Shown here: one piece after another, positions 1-7,833 of the stretch
How positions within the stretch are numbered: position 1 is the stretch's first letter
Layout of the letters: every line of letters starts with the position of its first letter
DNA from: an uncultured Odoribacter sp.
Lineage (GTDB): Bacteria; Bacteroidota; Bacteroidia; Bacteroidales; Marinifilaceae
Assembly (NCBI GenBank): GCA_947039985.1
Contig: CAMRAP010000023.1
Span: 1 to 13,009, forward strand
Length of the DNA stretch: 13,009 bases
Direction: 5' to 3'
The notes under the pieces: generated by a model
What the model was told of the DNA's origin: nothing
Seen by the model: the letters and a program-made list of their open reading frames with translations, nothing else
The model's database searches: none
Position numbers and translations under genes: made by a program

Positions 1-2
1 CT

Positions 3-1052
3 GTCATCATAAAAGGCATCGGAACCGGTATGATTTCAACAGCTATCCCTGTTATCACCATCGTTATTGGTATTATGTTTTCCTATCTTTTTTCGGCTGA
101 ATTTAATATGGAAAATATGTCCATGGGACTATATGGAGTTGGAATTGCTGCTGTTGGAATGCTTTCAACATTAGGAATAACCCTAGCTACCGATGCTTAC
201 GGTCCTATTGCAGATAATGCTGGCGGGAATGCAGAGATGAGCAAATTGGGACCAGAGGTTCGTAAGCGCACAGATGCTTTAGATGCATTGGGAAACACAA
301 CTGCTGCAACGGGTAAAGGCTTTGCCATTGGTTCTGCTGCATTGACAGGATTAGCATTACTCGCGTCTTATATTGAGGAGATTAAAATAGGTTTGATGCG
401 TTTAGGTCAAACAACGATAGAGGTTGGTGGTGTTAGTATAGAAACTGCAACTGCTGGTTTAAAAGACATGATGACCTATTACGATGTGAATTTAATGAAT
501 CCAAAAGTCTTAGCAGGTGTATTTATGGGCTCTATGATGGCCTTCCTATTCTGTGGATTGACCATGAATGCGGTTGGCCGTGCTGCACAAGAAATGGTAA
601 ATGAAGTTCGTCGTCAGTTCAGAGAGATCAAAGGAATCATGGCAGGGACAACCGAGCCTGATTATGCGCGTTGTGTAGAAATTTCTACCCGTGGTGCACA
701 ACGTGAAATGATTTTACCTTCCCTCTTAGCTATTGCTATGCCTGTTGTTATTGGGCTTGTCTTTGGAGTGGCAGGAGTCATGGGCTTGTTGATCGGTGGA
801 CTAGGCTCTGGTTTTGTATTAGCTGTTTTTATGGCAAATTCAGGTGGCGCTTGGGACAATGCGAAAAAATATGTGGAAGAGGGAAACTTAGGTGGAAAAG
901 GTTCTGATAATCATAAAGCCACAGTGATTGGTGATACGGTTGGTGATCCATTTAAAGACACAGCTGGACCAAGCTTAAATATCTTAATCAAACTAATGAG
1001 TATGGTGGCTATCGTTATGGCAGGTGTAACCTGTGCATTTAGCTTGCTATAA
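3..1052 (+). CDS. hppA: K+-dependent membrane-bound ion-pumping pyrophosphatase, C-terminal part (5' end outside window)
   Basis: This inner-membrane pump hydrolyses pyrophosphate to drive Na+ and/or H+ export. The frame is open from the first base, so the Met codon at 30 is internal and the N-terminal half is missing. Numbering from that Met, the family signatures are DAYGPIADNAGG (55-66), GNTTAATGKGFAIG (88-101), AWDNAKK (274-280) and GDTVGDPFKDTAGPSLN (301-317). The last two carry the Asp and Lys residues that bind Mg-pyrophosphate. Several hydrophobic membrane helices run through the fragment, the last ending at the C-terminus. Ala92 stands where K+-independent enzymes have Lys (GNTTK), so this is the K+-dependent class. 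The residues that decide Na+ versus H+ transport lie upstream and are not visible. A strong terminator follows the stop. Identity is near certain; ion specificity is open. Confidence 0.96.
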   Translation, partial: VIIKGIGTGMISTAIPVITIVIGIMFSYLFSAEFNMENMSMGLYGVGIAAVGMLSTLGITLATDAYGPIADNAGGNAEMSKLGPEVRKRTDALDALGNTTAATGKGFAIGSAALTGLALLASYIEEIKIGLMRLGQTTIEVGGVSIETATAGLKDMMTYYDVNLMNPKVLAGVFMGSMMAFLFCGLTMNAVGRAAQEMVNEVRRQFREIKGIMAGTTEPDYARCVEISTRGAQREMILPSLLAIAMPVVIGLVFGVAGVMGLLIGGLGSGFVLAVFMANSGGAWDNAKKYVEEGNLGGKGSDNHKATVIGDTVGDPFKDTAGPSLNILIKLMSMVAIVMAGVTCAFSLL

Positions 1053-1076
1053 ACCGAATAGTTAGCGCATGAAGCC

Positions 1077-1117
1077 AAAGGTAGAGAGTTGTAACAAAAA
1101 CAATTCTCTACCTTTTT
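1077..1117 (+). terminator. Rho-independent terminator of hppA
   Basis: A 15-bp stem pairs 1077-1091 (AAAGGTAGAGAGTTG) with 1101-1115 (CAATTCTCTACCTTT). It contains a single G-T wobble, a 9-nt A-rich loop and a T-run at 1113-1117. It starts 25 nt after the hppA stop. The complementary A-run on the left means it could also stop transcription from the other side. Confidence 0.88.
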
Positions 1118-1147
1118 GTGAAAAATGATGTATCTTTTATATATTTG
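1115..1147 (+). promoter_or_regulatory. Bacteroidota-type promoter of the secreted metallopeptidase gene
   Basis: A -33 element TTTG (1115-1118) is followed by a 21-bp spacer and a -7 element TATATTTG (1140-1147). This matches the Bacteroidota housekeeping consensus TTTG / TAnnTTTG. The expected start of transcription is around 1153-1156, giving a leader of about 50 nt. The -33 box lies in the T-run and flank of the hppA terminator, so termination and initiation elements overlap. The call rests on consensus only. Confidence 0.6.
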
Positions 1148-1205
1148 TGATACTTATTTCAACGTCTAAAACAGTGCGTTTTGTGTAAAATTTTAAATAG
1201 TCATA

Positions 1206-2633
1206 ATGAATTTCAAACAACAATTAATTAAATTAAGCTTGATCGGTTGCCTGACAAGTTCGTTATTTATTTGTGCAGAGAAACCGGTACAAGCACAAGT
1301 TCATGTAGTAACTGATTTATCGCATGAATTCTCTTTTTATTCAGACAACCGTTTCCATAGTCAATATGTCAAAGGGGGAAAATTTTCCACAAACTGGGCG
1401 AATCTATATGATTTTGATTTTTCGAATGCGAATCTTTTAGTCTTATTAGGATGTGATAATCGTATAGCATATACACCTAAAGACATTAAAGTCATCAAAA
1501 AATTTATTTCATCTGGTGGCGGAGTAGTGATCTTAGGCTCAGAAGGAGCAACTTCTCAGAATCAATTAATAAAAGAGTTTGGAGTAACAGTTGATGGAGG
1601 TGTAGAATTCCCATTAAGCTATACAGACCATAGCAATATCATAGGACAAGGAAGAACTTCAGCTTTTACATTTGACGATAAGAAGTGGGAAGTACTTGTA
1701 AAAGATAAAAACAACAAAGCGGTTCTTGCCAAGAAAAAAATTGGCAAAGGGCAAGTTTTAATTGGCTCTCGTTCAATTGCTGGTAGCAATCCTAACGCTT
1801 CCGATTCTATTAATTATCAAATGTGGCGTCCTTTATTAAAGGAAATCGCTTCTGGGAAAAAAGTAGACTCTAATAAACCTTTTAAAAGTTTAGGAATAGG
1901 AGATTTAAAACATAAAGATAGGCATGAAACGTTCATTCTAAGCTATAATGACTATATGAAGCCATATGCAGATGCAATGGTTGATATTACAAATCGCTGT
2001 ATGCCTGTCATTGAAAACCGTATGGGAGTTCCTTTGTCAAAAGGGATGGGATCAGAGATCACCTTACTGGCTACTGGTGGTGGTGGTTTCTCTAGCGGAA
2101 CAGTCATTGCCCTTGCCGTTTGGTGGGGAGATTTTCCAAAGAAAGAAGATAGTATGATCGAATTTATCACACATGAATCTGTTCACTCTTGGGTGCTACC
2201 TTATCCAGAAGTATGGAATGAGCCTATTGCAACCTATGTTGGTAATCTAGTGATGATGGATATGGGACATAAAGAGGAGGCTATGAGACGCATACAGTCA
2301 ACCATAACTCGTGCATTGCCATACGATCCTCAGATGGATAGATATGATATACAGGGAATTTCTGTGAATGGCTATCCTAATTTGACGGGCTCGGCACAAA
2401 ATAATGTACATTGGGGAAAAACGTATTGGGTATTTGAAGAGTTAAGGAAAGAATACCCTGAGATTGTGAAAAAGTATTTTCAATCTAAGCGCGAATTAAT
2501 TGGTAGTAAAAAATTAAAGGCTTACGATATGAACAATACCGTTGCTGTATTCAGTCATGCCCTTGGAAAAGATATGTTCCCATGGTTTAAAAAACATGGT
2601 TTTAATGTAGATAAGAACAAAGCAGAGCTTTAG
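1206..2633 (+). CDS. Secreted putative zinc metallopeptidase (HExxH...E) with an N-terminal alpha/beta domain
   Basis: The family is not recognised with certainty. Residues 1-30 look like a signal peptide (basic start, hydrophobic stretch, VQA before Gln31). A lipobox-like LIGC at 12-15 leaves a lipoprotein possible but too close to the N-terminus to favour. Residues about 31-215 alternate predicted strands and helices, with a hydrophobic strand then LGCDN (77-85) and a Gly-rich turn SGGGVVILGSEGA (103-115). This resembles glutamine-amidotransferase-like or ThuA-like folds often fused to secreted hydrolases. The C-terminal half carries HESVH (323-327) and WNEPIA (337-342). His323, His327 and Glu339 would be zinc ligands and Glu324 the catalytic base, a gluzincin-type HExxH-x11-E arrangement. 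The later YWVFEELRKEYPEIVKKYF segment (407-425) also resembles gluzincins. It has its own promoter and terminator, so it appears monocistronic. Substrate unknown. Confidence 0.72.
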   Translation: MNFKQQLIKLSLIGCLTSSLFICAEKPVQAQVHVVTDLSHEFSFYSDNRFHSQYVKGGKFSTNWANLYDFDFSNANLLVLLGCDNRIAYTPKDIKVIKKFISSGGGVVILGSEGATSQNQLIKEFGVTVDGGVEFPLSYTDHSNIIGQGRTSAFTFDDKKWEVLVKDKNNKAVLAKKKIGKGQVLIGSRSIAGSNPNASDSINYQMWRPLLKEIASGKKVDSNKPFKSLGIGDLKHKDRHETFILSYNDYMKPYADAMVDITNRCMPVIENRMGVPLSKGMGSEITLLATGGGGFSSGTVIALAVWWGDFPKKEDSMIEFITHESVHSWVLPYPEVWNEPIATYVGNLVMMDMGHKEEAMRRIQSTITRALPYDPQMDRYDIQGISVNGYPNLTGSAQNNVHWGKTYWVFEELRKEYPEIVKKYFQSKRELIGSKKLKAYDMNNTVAVFSHALGKDMFPWFKKHGFNVDKNKAEL

Positions 2634-2667
2634 TATCATCGATTTACATCAATACATTTTATAGTCC

Positions 2668-2704
2668 AGTGGAGTTTCCGAAAAAGAAACTCCACTACTA
2701 TTTT
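2668..2704 (+). terminator. Hairpin terminator after the metallopeptidase gene
   Basis: A perfect 11-bp stem pairs AGTGGAGTTTC (2668-2678) with GAAACTCCACT (2686-2696) around the loop CGAAAAA. A short T-run at 2701-2704 follows. The flanks TAGT (2662-2665) and ACTA (2697-2700) could lengthen the stem past a CC bulge. It lies 35 nt after the stop codon. No convincing promoter with both boxes was found in the rest of this gap before rmuC. Confidence 0.72.
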
Positions 2705-2771
2705 AATCCGGAAACAGTATCCTTATTCTACATTTTTTCCTTATCATTGTGCGTTTTAAAATTTAAACTAA

Positions 2772-4061
2772 ATGGAGATACTCTTTTTAATTGGTGGGCT
2801 TGTGTTAGGTGGATGCCTAAGCTTTTTATTCGTCTATAGTGGTCAAAAAGCTAGGGATATAAAAATAAATTTACAGCAGGAAGACTTGGAGCGTTTACGT
2901 GTGCAAGTAGATCTATTGCAAACAGAAAAGATCACTCTTTTGGTGGAGACTGAGCGATTGAAGGAGCATTTAAAACTGACGGAAGAGCGCTTCAGTGTTC
3001 AGAAAAAAGAGACGGGAGAGATTCAGCAAGTCTTAGTGGAGCAATTTCGCAATCTAGCAGGTGAGATATTGGAGGACAAATCAAAGCGTTTCACAGAGAG
3101 TAATCGGGAGAATATCGAAAAAATATTACAACCGCTTAACAAGGACATTGAATCCTTTAAGAAGAAGGTGGAAGAGACCTATCATAAAGAGTCGACAGAG
3201 CGAACAGTCTTGGAGCGAAAAATTGCAGAATTGGTTCAGCTCAACAATCAAATTCGTTTGGATGCCATAAACCTAACCAATGCATTGAAAGGAAACACAA
3301 AGACACAAGGCGATTGGGGAGAGATGATTTTGGAGCGTATCTTGGAAAATTCTGGACTGACAAAAGGGAGAGAATATTTTGTGCAGGAGACTTTGAAAAG
3401 TGATGACAATCGAACGATTCGAGGAGATAATGGGCGGGCAATGCGTCCTGATGTCATCATTGTTTATCCCGACAATCGAAAAGTGGTCATCGATGCCAAG
3501 GTTTCATTGACAGCTTATATTGCTTATTGCAATGCCGAATCGGAAGAGGGAAGCAAGATAGCTTTGAAAGCGCATATGCTATCGGTGAGAAAACATATCG
3601 ATGAGCTTTCTGATAAAAATTATGCTGGATGGGCGGAGGGTACATTGGATTTTGTGATGATGTTTATTCCCAACGAGGCATCTTATGTCCTCGCTATGCA
3701 AACCGATTCTGCTTTGTGGAATGAGGCATATCGTAAACGGGTGCTTCTATTGAGTCCTACGAATTTAATCGTTTCCCTAAAATTAACTGCCGACCTTTGG
3801 AGTAGGGAGCATCAAAATAGAAATGCTTTGGAGATTGCTGATCGGGGTGGAAAATTATATGATAAATGTATTGCCTTTTTAGAAAGTTTCACGACCGTTG
3901 GCGACCATCTTCGCAAGTCGCAAGAGATATATGATCAAGCCTTAGGACGACTCAAAACAGGCAATGGCAATTTGGTGTCCCAAGCACAAAAATTAAAAGA
4001 ACTGGGTATAAAGTCCAAAAAAGGAGGGAAAGAAATTCCGAAGGAATTACACAGGACGTAG
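2772..4061 (+). CDS. rmuC: RmuC family DNA recombination protein
   Basis: RmuC-family proteins are predicted nucleases that limit recombination at inverted repeats; the exact biochemical role is not established. Residues 3-22 form one hydrophobic membrane anchor, followed by a long charged coiled coil at about 30-165. The conserved core begins with GNTKTQGDWGEMILERIL (174-191). It contains a PD-(D/E)xK-like signature: PDVIIV (226-231) followed by VVIDAKVS (238-245), with Asp227, Asp241 and Lys243 as candidate catalytic residues. VMMFIPNEASY (295-305) and LLLSPTNLIV (325-334) are further family blocks. The length of 429 residues is normal. The gene stands alone between a terminator upstream and the engB promoter downstream. 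The ATG sits in an AT-rich leader without a Shine-Dalgarno sequence, and the anchor right after it supports this start. Confidence 0.93.
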   Translation: MEILFLIGGLVLGGCLSFLFVYSGQKARDIKINLQQEDLERLRVQVDLLQTEKITLLVETERLKEHLKLTEERFSVQKKETGEIQQVLVEQFRNLAGEILEDKSKRFTESNRENIEKILQPLNKDIESFKKKVEETYHKESTERTVLERKIAELVQLNNQIRLDAINLTNALKGNTKTQGDWGEMILERILENSGLTKGREYFVQETLKSDDNRTIRGDNGRAMRPDVIIVYPDNRKVVIDAKVSLTAYIAYCNAESEEGSKIALKAHMLSVRKHIDELSDKNYAGWAEGTLDFVMMFIPNEASYVLAMQTDSALWNEAYRKRVLLLSPTNLIVSLKLTADLWSREHQNRNALEIADRGGKLYDKCIAFLESFTTVGDHLRKSQEIYDQALGRLKTGNGNLVSQAQKLKELGIKSKKGGKEIPKELHRT

Positions 4062-4067
4062 AGATGG

Positions 4068-4101
4068 ATTGATGATATTTCGTAGAAAAAAAGTACCTTT
4101 G
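4068..4101 (+). promoter_or_regulatory. Bacteroidota-type promoter of the engB-xseAB-dacB block
   Basis: The -7 element TACCTTTG (4094-4101) fits TAnnTTTG in every fixed position. ATTG (4068-4071) lies 22 bp upstream as a -33 box, with three of four bases matching TTTG. The predicted transcript starts near 4107-4110, giving a leader of about 20 nt before the engB ATG at 4127. It begins only 7 nt after the rmuC stop codon. Confidence 0.65.
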
Positions 4102-4126
4102 TTTCAAATCATAAAGCTGTTATAAA

Positions 4127-4729
4127 ATGGATATAGTAAAATCTGAATTTCTAATGAGTAATTCGACTGTGGCAAAATGCCCAGCACCCGATAGACATGA
4201 ATATGCCTTTATCGGTCGATCGAACGTTGGAAAATCATCCTTAATTAATATGCTAACTAATAATAAAAGGTTAGCAAAGATTGCAAATAAACCTGGAAAG
4301 ACACAATTAATCAATCATTTTTCGATTAATGACTCTTGGTATATGGTGGATTTACCGGGCTATGGGTATGCCAAGATATCTGGAACGATTCGCCAGGAGT
4401 TCCAGAAAATGATCAGTGACTATATTTTGAAACGAGAGAATCTGATCTGTCTTTTTGTATTAATAGATAGTCGATTGGCTCCACAGAAAATAGACTTAGA
4501 GTTTATGGAGTGGTTAGGTGAAAACGGAGTTCCATTTGTGATGATATTTACGAAGGTGGATAAACTGAGTACAAGTCAGCGATTGAAGTGTATGAAAGAC
4601 TACCATGATGAGTTGCTTAAGAAGTGGGAAAGCACTCCACTCTCTTTTATGACTTCGGCAGAAAAGCATCTGGGACGTGAAGAGGTGTTAGGCTATTTAG
4701 ATGAATTGAACAATACGGTAAAACTCTAG
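4127..4729 (+). CDS. engB: Ribosome biogenesis GTPase EngB (YihA/YsxC)
   Basis: This cytosolic GTPase is needed for late assembly of the large ribosomal subunit and is usually essential. All G motifs are visible: G1 GRSNVGKSS (30-38), the G2 threonine in KPGKT (55-59), G3 DLPGYGYAK (75-83), G4 TKVD (142-145) and G5 TSA (176-178). At 200 residues it is a full-length, single-domain member. The ATG at 4127 gives the normal short N-terminus ahead of G1 (MDIVKSEFL...SSTVAKCPAP-like family start); the Met at residue 10 is a weaker alternative. It is the first gene after a well-formed promoter and probably leads an operon with xseA, whose start is 47 nt downstream. Confidence 0.96.
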   Translation: MDIVKSEFLMSNSTVAKCPAPDRHEYAFIGRSNVGKSSLINMLTNNKRLAKIANKPGKTQLINHFSINDSWYMVDLPGYGYAKISGTIRQEFQKMISDYILKRENLICLFVLIDSRLAPQKIDLEFMEWLGENGVPFVMIFTKVDKLSTSQRLKCMKDYHDELLKKWESTPLSFMTSAEKHLGREEVLGYLDELNNTVKL

Positions 4730-4776
4730 CGACTTGATTTTCTCCGACATCAGAAAGGAATAGATCGATTAAGACC

Positions 4777-6150
4777 ATGAATGCAATCACTTTATTTGAG
4801 CTAAATAATCAAGTGAAGCAAACCTTGAAAAAAGGATTTGCTGAAACAGTGTGGATTACAGCGGAGATAACAGAACTACAACAGAACCATTCGGGGCATT
4901 GTTATTTGCAGTTAGCGGATAAAAAAGAGGAGGATGCTACGATTCTGGCAACTGCTCGAGGCACGATTTGGGCGTTTACTTTTCGAACACTACGCCCTTA
5001 CTTTGAGACGACAACAGGGCGTAGTTTGGCAAAAGGGATGAAGGTGATGTTGAACGTAGAGGTGGTGTTTCATGAAGTATATGGCTATTCATTGAATATT
5101 CGAGATATAGACCCCACTTATACATTAGGAGATCTAGAGCAGAAAAAGCGAGAGATTTTAATGCAGTTGGAGAAGGATGGAATTATCGACATGAATAGGG
5201 AGCTTGAATTTCCGATACTTCCTAAAAACATTGCAGTAATCTCTTCGCCTACCGCAGCAGGGCTTGGAGATTTCATGAATCAAATAGAGCATAATTCATC
5301 TCATTTTCGCTTTCATGTCAAACTGTTTCCAGCGATTATGCAAGGGGAGAAAACAACGGAATCGGTGATTGCTGCGCTGGATCGTATTTATGAGTATGAA
5401 TCGATTTTCGATGTGGTGGTGATTATTAGAGGCGGAGGCTCGCAAACCGATTTAGGGTGGTTTGATAGTTATGATATTGCGGCTAATATTGCTCAGTTTC
5501 CTATTCCAGTCATTTCAGGAATCGGTCATGAGCGAGATGAAACCATAGCCGATAGAGTGGCGCATGTGCGAGTAAAAACCCCAACGGCAGCAGCAACGTT
5601 TTTAATAGAGCTATTTGCTCAGCAAAAAATGCACATTGAAAGCTTGCAAGCCGATATGGTGACTGGCGTGCAGGAGTTGCTGTATGAGCAAAAAACGCAT
5701 CAGTTGCTACTGGCAACAGAGTTTAAAAGAGTGGTGACAGCATTGCTTACTGGCGACGACAATCGGTTAAAATTGTTATCGAAACGGATGGAGCATGCTT
5801 CTACCTTATATACGCGCCATTGTTTGAATCATTTGGCTACTTTAAAAGGTCGGATGGATAGTCGAACAACATTACTGTTTGAGCGATTACACAACGTACT
5901 GAACACAAAAGGCGGTGAGGTAAAACAGAGAGCGGCGCGTGTGTTAGACGACCATCGTCGTCGCTTGGAGTTGGCAGCCACTACTGTAAAATATGCCGAT
6001 CCCAAAAAGGTACTCGAAAGAGGATATTCCATCACTCGACTCAATGGTAAAGCGGTTAAGCAAGCCGATACTTTAAAGGTTGGAGATATTTTGGAGACTG
6101 AAATGGTGGCAGGTAAAATTAGAAGTGAAGTGAAAACTATTGATAATTAG
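4777..6150 (+). CDS. xseA: Exodeoxyribonuclease VII large subunit
   Basis: This is the catalytic subunit of exonuclease VII, which degrades single-stranded DNA from both ends into oligonucleotides in recombination and repair. Residues 1-115 form the N-terminal OB-fold (VWITAEITELQQ, GHCYLQLAD) that binds single strands. The catalytic domain covers about 140-280, with VISSPTAAGLGDF (154-166), RGGGSQTDLGWFD (218-230), ISGIGHERDETIADRVA (246-262) and KTPTAAA (267-273). Residues about 280-405 are the helical arm that binds XseB copies. The family ending LERGYSIT is at 413-420. Length of 457 residues is normal and no catalytic motif is broken. XseB follows after 6 nt, so the two subunits are made from the same message. 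Confidence 0.97.
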   Translation: MNAITLFELNNQVKQTLKKGFAETVWITAEITELQQNHSGHCYLQLADKKEEDATILATARGTIWAFTFRTLRPYFETTTGRSLAKGMKVMLNVEVVFHEVYGYSLNIRDIDPTYTLGDLEQKKREILMQLEKDGIIDMNRELEFPILPKNIAVISSPTAAGLGDFMNQIEHNSSHFRFHVKLFPAIMQGEKTTESVIAALDRIYEYESIFDVVVIIRGGGSQTDLGWFDSYDIAANIAQFPIPVISGIGHERDETIADRVAHVRVKTPTAAATFLIELFAQQKMHIESLQADMVTGVQELLYEQKTHQLLLATEFKRVVTALLTGDDNRLKLLSKRMEHASTLYTRHCLNHLATLKGRMDSRTTLLFERLHNVLNTKGGEVKQRAARVLDDHRRRLELAATTVKYADPKKVLERGYSITRLNGKAVKQADTLKVGDILETEMVAGKIRSEVKTIDN

Positions 6151-6156
6151 AAACAG

Positions 6157-6360
6157 ATGGACAAGAATAAATTGAATTATAAAGAAGCAATTATTGAAAT
6201 AGAGGATATTGTTGCTAAGCTTGAAAACAATCAGTTGGATGTGGATGATTTGAGTAAAAAAGTGAAGCGAGTGTCTGAGTTGATCGCTTTTTGCAAGTCG
6301 AAATTGCATTCCACCGAAGAGGAGGTTGAGAAGATGTTGAAATCTATTGACACGCCATAA
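6157..6360 (+). CDS. xseB: Exodeoxyribonuclease VII small subunit
   Basis: XseB is the small helical subunit that packs along the coiled arm of XseA. The 67 residues show the family pattern: YKEAIIEIEDIVAKLEN (8-24), then LDVDDLSKKVKRV (27-39), then a second helix ending EEVEKML. It is acidic and almost entirely helical. It starts 6 nt after xseA and stops 5 nt before dacB, which supports cotranscription. The size is usual for Bacteroidota XseB, which tends to be shorter than the enterobacterial protein. Confidence 0.94.
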   Translation: MDKNKLNYKEAIIEIEDIVAKLENNQLDVDDLSKKVKRVSELIAFCKSKLHSTEEEVEKMLKSIDTP

Positions 6361-6365
6361 TTAGC

Positions 6366-7739
6366 ATGAAGAGAGGCGTATTTATCCTTGTTTTCTGTTT
6401 GTGTGTTTCGATGATCTACGGACAAACAAATCAAGCTTTACAGCAGTTATTGCAGACAGAGGGTCTAAAGAATGCTGCTGTTGGTATTTCTATCAAACGG
6501 CTTGCAGATGGGAAAACCTTGCTTGCCCATCAGGAGGAGATGTCGTTGATTCCAGCATCGGTGACTAAGATTATCCCAACTTGGTTTGCCTTCCAGAAGA
6601 AAGGAGCACAGTATAAATATACTACATCTATATACTACTCTGGGATAATTGAAAATGGGACTCTATTGGGAGATATTATCGTAAGAGCGAATGGTGATCC
6701 AACGATAGATTCTCGCTATTTCCCTAAACACAAAGGGGTAGATGCTATTATTGCAGCCATTCAGAAACTTGGAATTAAACATATTCAAGGAAACGTACGT
6801 GTGGAGGGAGCAGAGGTCGGAATGGATATACCCGGCACGTGGCCTTGGGAGGATGTTTCGAACTACTATGCAGCTCTTTATCTACCTTTCAATTATCGGG
6901 ATAACACCTATACCTTAGAATTTCAATCGGACAAGGTGGGAAGTCTAACAAAACTAGTTCGTATAGAACCGCAACTGCCTAATATCAAGGTAGAAAATCA
7001 GGTGAAAGCAGCAACAAGCAATAGCGATGATGCTTGGATCTTCGGTGGTCCATTTAGCTCTAGTCTGTGCGTAAGAGGTAGTATTCCTGCCAATCGTACA
7101 GCTTTTAAGGTGAAGGGAGCTATGCACAATCCCGCTTCTGTTTTTGTAAATGAGGTGACAACTAAGCTAGCCAAGAGAAACATCAGTGTAGAGAAGCAAA
7201 AAACAGTATCGACTAGCGAAACAGAACTATTAAAACTTTATTCTGCTCCTTTAAAGGATATTATACATATCACCAATAAAGTAAGTGTCAATCTTTTTGC
7301 AGAGGCTTTAGGGGATTTGGCGATAGGTGGTGGCGATCAATGGTCAAAAGAGGTCGTTGTTTTATTGAAGAACATAGGCATCGATGCTTCAGGAGTTCTT
7401 TTAAAGGATGCTTGTGGATTGTCGCCCATGGGTGCTGCGCCTGCTCGGGTCTTTACTGATTTACTAACGTATATCGGCAAGCAGGATAATCAAGCTTTTG
7501 TCAACTCTCTGCCACTTGCTGGTGCAGATGGTGGATTATTAGGCTATTGTCATGCCTCGCCTCGTTTAAAGAACAATCTAAAAGCCAAGACGGGTTCGAT
7601 GGCAGGGGTGCGTTGTTTGGCGGGTTTTCTCAGCAATCAAGCGGGCGAACAGCTAGCAGTGACGATACTTGTCAATCATTATAGTTGCACCACCTCGCAG
7701 CTGCAACGGGCTATTGGACGATTCTTGCAAAGCTTATAA
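6366..7739 (+). CDS. dacB: D-alanyl-D-alanine carboxypeptidase/endopeptidase (PBP4 type, peptidase S13)
   Basis: This periplasmic enzyme removes terminal D-Ala from peptidoglycan stems and/or cuts cross-links. Residues 1-19 are a signal peptide (MKRGVFILVF..., MIYGQ at the cleavage region). The three active-site motifs of the penicillin-binding serine peptidases are present: SVTK with nucleophile Ser65 and Lys68, SVN (307-309), and KTG (408-410). The block between SVTK and SVN is longer than in ordinary PBPs and holds GDIIVRANGDPTID (102-115), as in the PBP4/S13 family with inserted domains. DACGLSPMGAAP (348-359) is the usual DGSGLS-type region with Ala-Cys replacing Gly-Ser. At 457 residues it is full-length. 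It closes the engB-xseA-xseB run; the xseB link is tight, but no functional link is evident. Confidence 0.95.
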   Translation: MKRGVFILVFCLCVSMIYGQTNQALQQLLQTEGLKNAAVGISIKRLADGKTLLAHQEEMSLIPASVTKIIPTWFAFQKKGAQYKYTTSIYYSGIIENGTLLGDIIVRANGDPTIDSRYFPKHKGVDAIIAAIQKLGIKHIQGNVRVEGAEVGMDIPGTWPWEDVSNYYAALYLPFNYRDNTYTLEFQSDKVGSLTKLVRIEPQLPNIKVENQVKAATSNSDDAWIFGGPFSSSLCVRGSIPANRTAFKVKGAMHNPASVFVNEVTTKLAKRNISVEKQKTVSTSETELLKLYSAPLKDIIHITNKVSVNLFAEALGDLAIGGGDQWSKEVVVLLKNIGIDASGVLLKDACGLSPMGAAPARVFTDLLTYIGKQDNQAFVNSLPLAGADGGLLGYCHASPRLKNNLKAKTGSMAGVRCLAGFLSNQAGEQLAVTILVNHYSCTTSQLQRAIGRFLQSL

Positions 7740-7805
7740 TGACAAAGGTTCTACTTGCATGAGACAGTGATATAAAAAAACAAGGCTCACCACAGAAAAT
7801 TTGAT

Positions 7806-7823
7806 CAAGCTTTTTAAAGCTTG
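7806..7823. repeat. Inverted repeat in the convergent gap after dacB
   Basis: CAAGCTTT (7806-7813) and AAAGCTTG (7816-7823) form a perfect 8-bp inverted repeat with only TT between them. It is followed by a 5-bp stem, TTGTC/GACAA (7821-7825 with 7832-7836). It lies 66 nt beyond dacB and 91 nt beyond the end of the HlyD gene. It could help end transcription on either strand, but no T-run follows directly on the plus strand, so a terminator function is uncertain. Confidence 0.4.
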
Positions 7824-7833
7824 TCGTCGAAGA

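Noticed and set aside
1239..1250. Lipobox-like LIGC in the metallopeptidase leader, suggesting a lipoprotein
   Set aside because: The Cys is at residue 15 with a very short hydrophobic stretch before it, and the hydrophobic region continues past it to a good VQA cleavage site. Signal peptidase I processing is favoured, though not proven.
1952..2170. Open frames on both strands within the metallopeptidase gene
   Set aside because: They overlap the region encoding the domain with the HExxH motif and show no signal, domain or promoter of their own.
2729..2749. TACATTTT and TATCATTG as -7 boxes for rmuC
   Set aside because: Each mismatches the consensus and neither has a TTG-type -33 box at the right distance, so no promoter was called for rmuC.
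4754..4758. AAGGA upstream of xseA as a ribosome binding site
   Set aside because: It ends about 18 nt before the ATG, too far for a normal Shine-Dalgarno spacing, and the other genes here do not rely on one.
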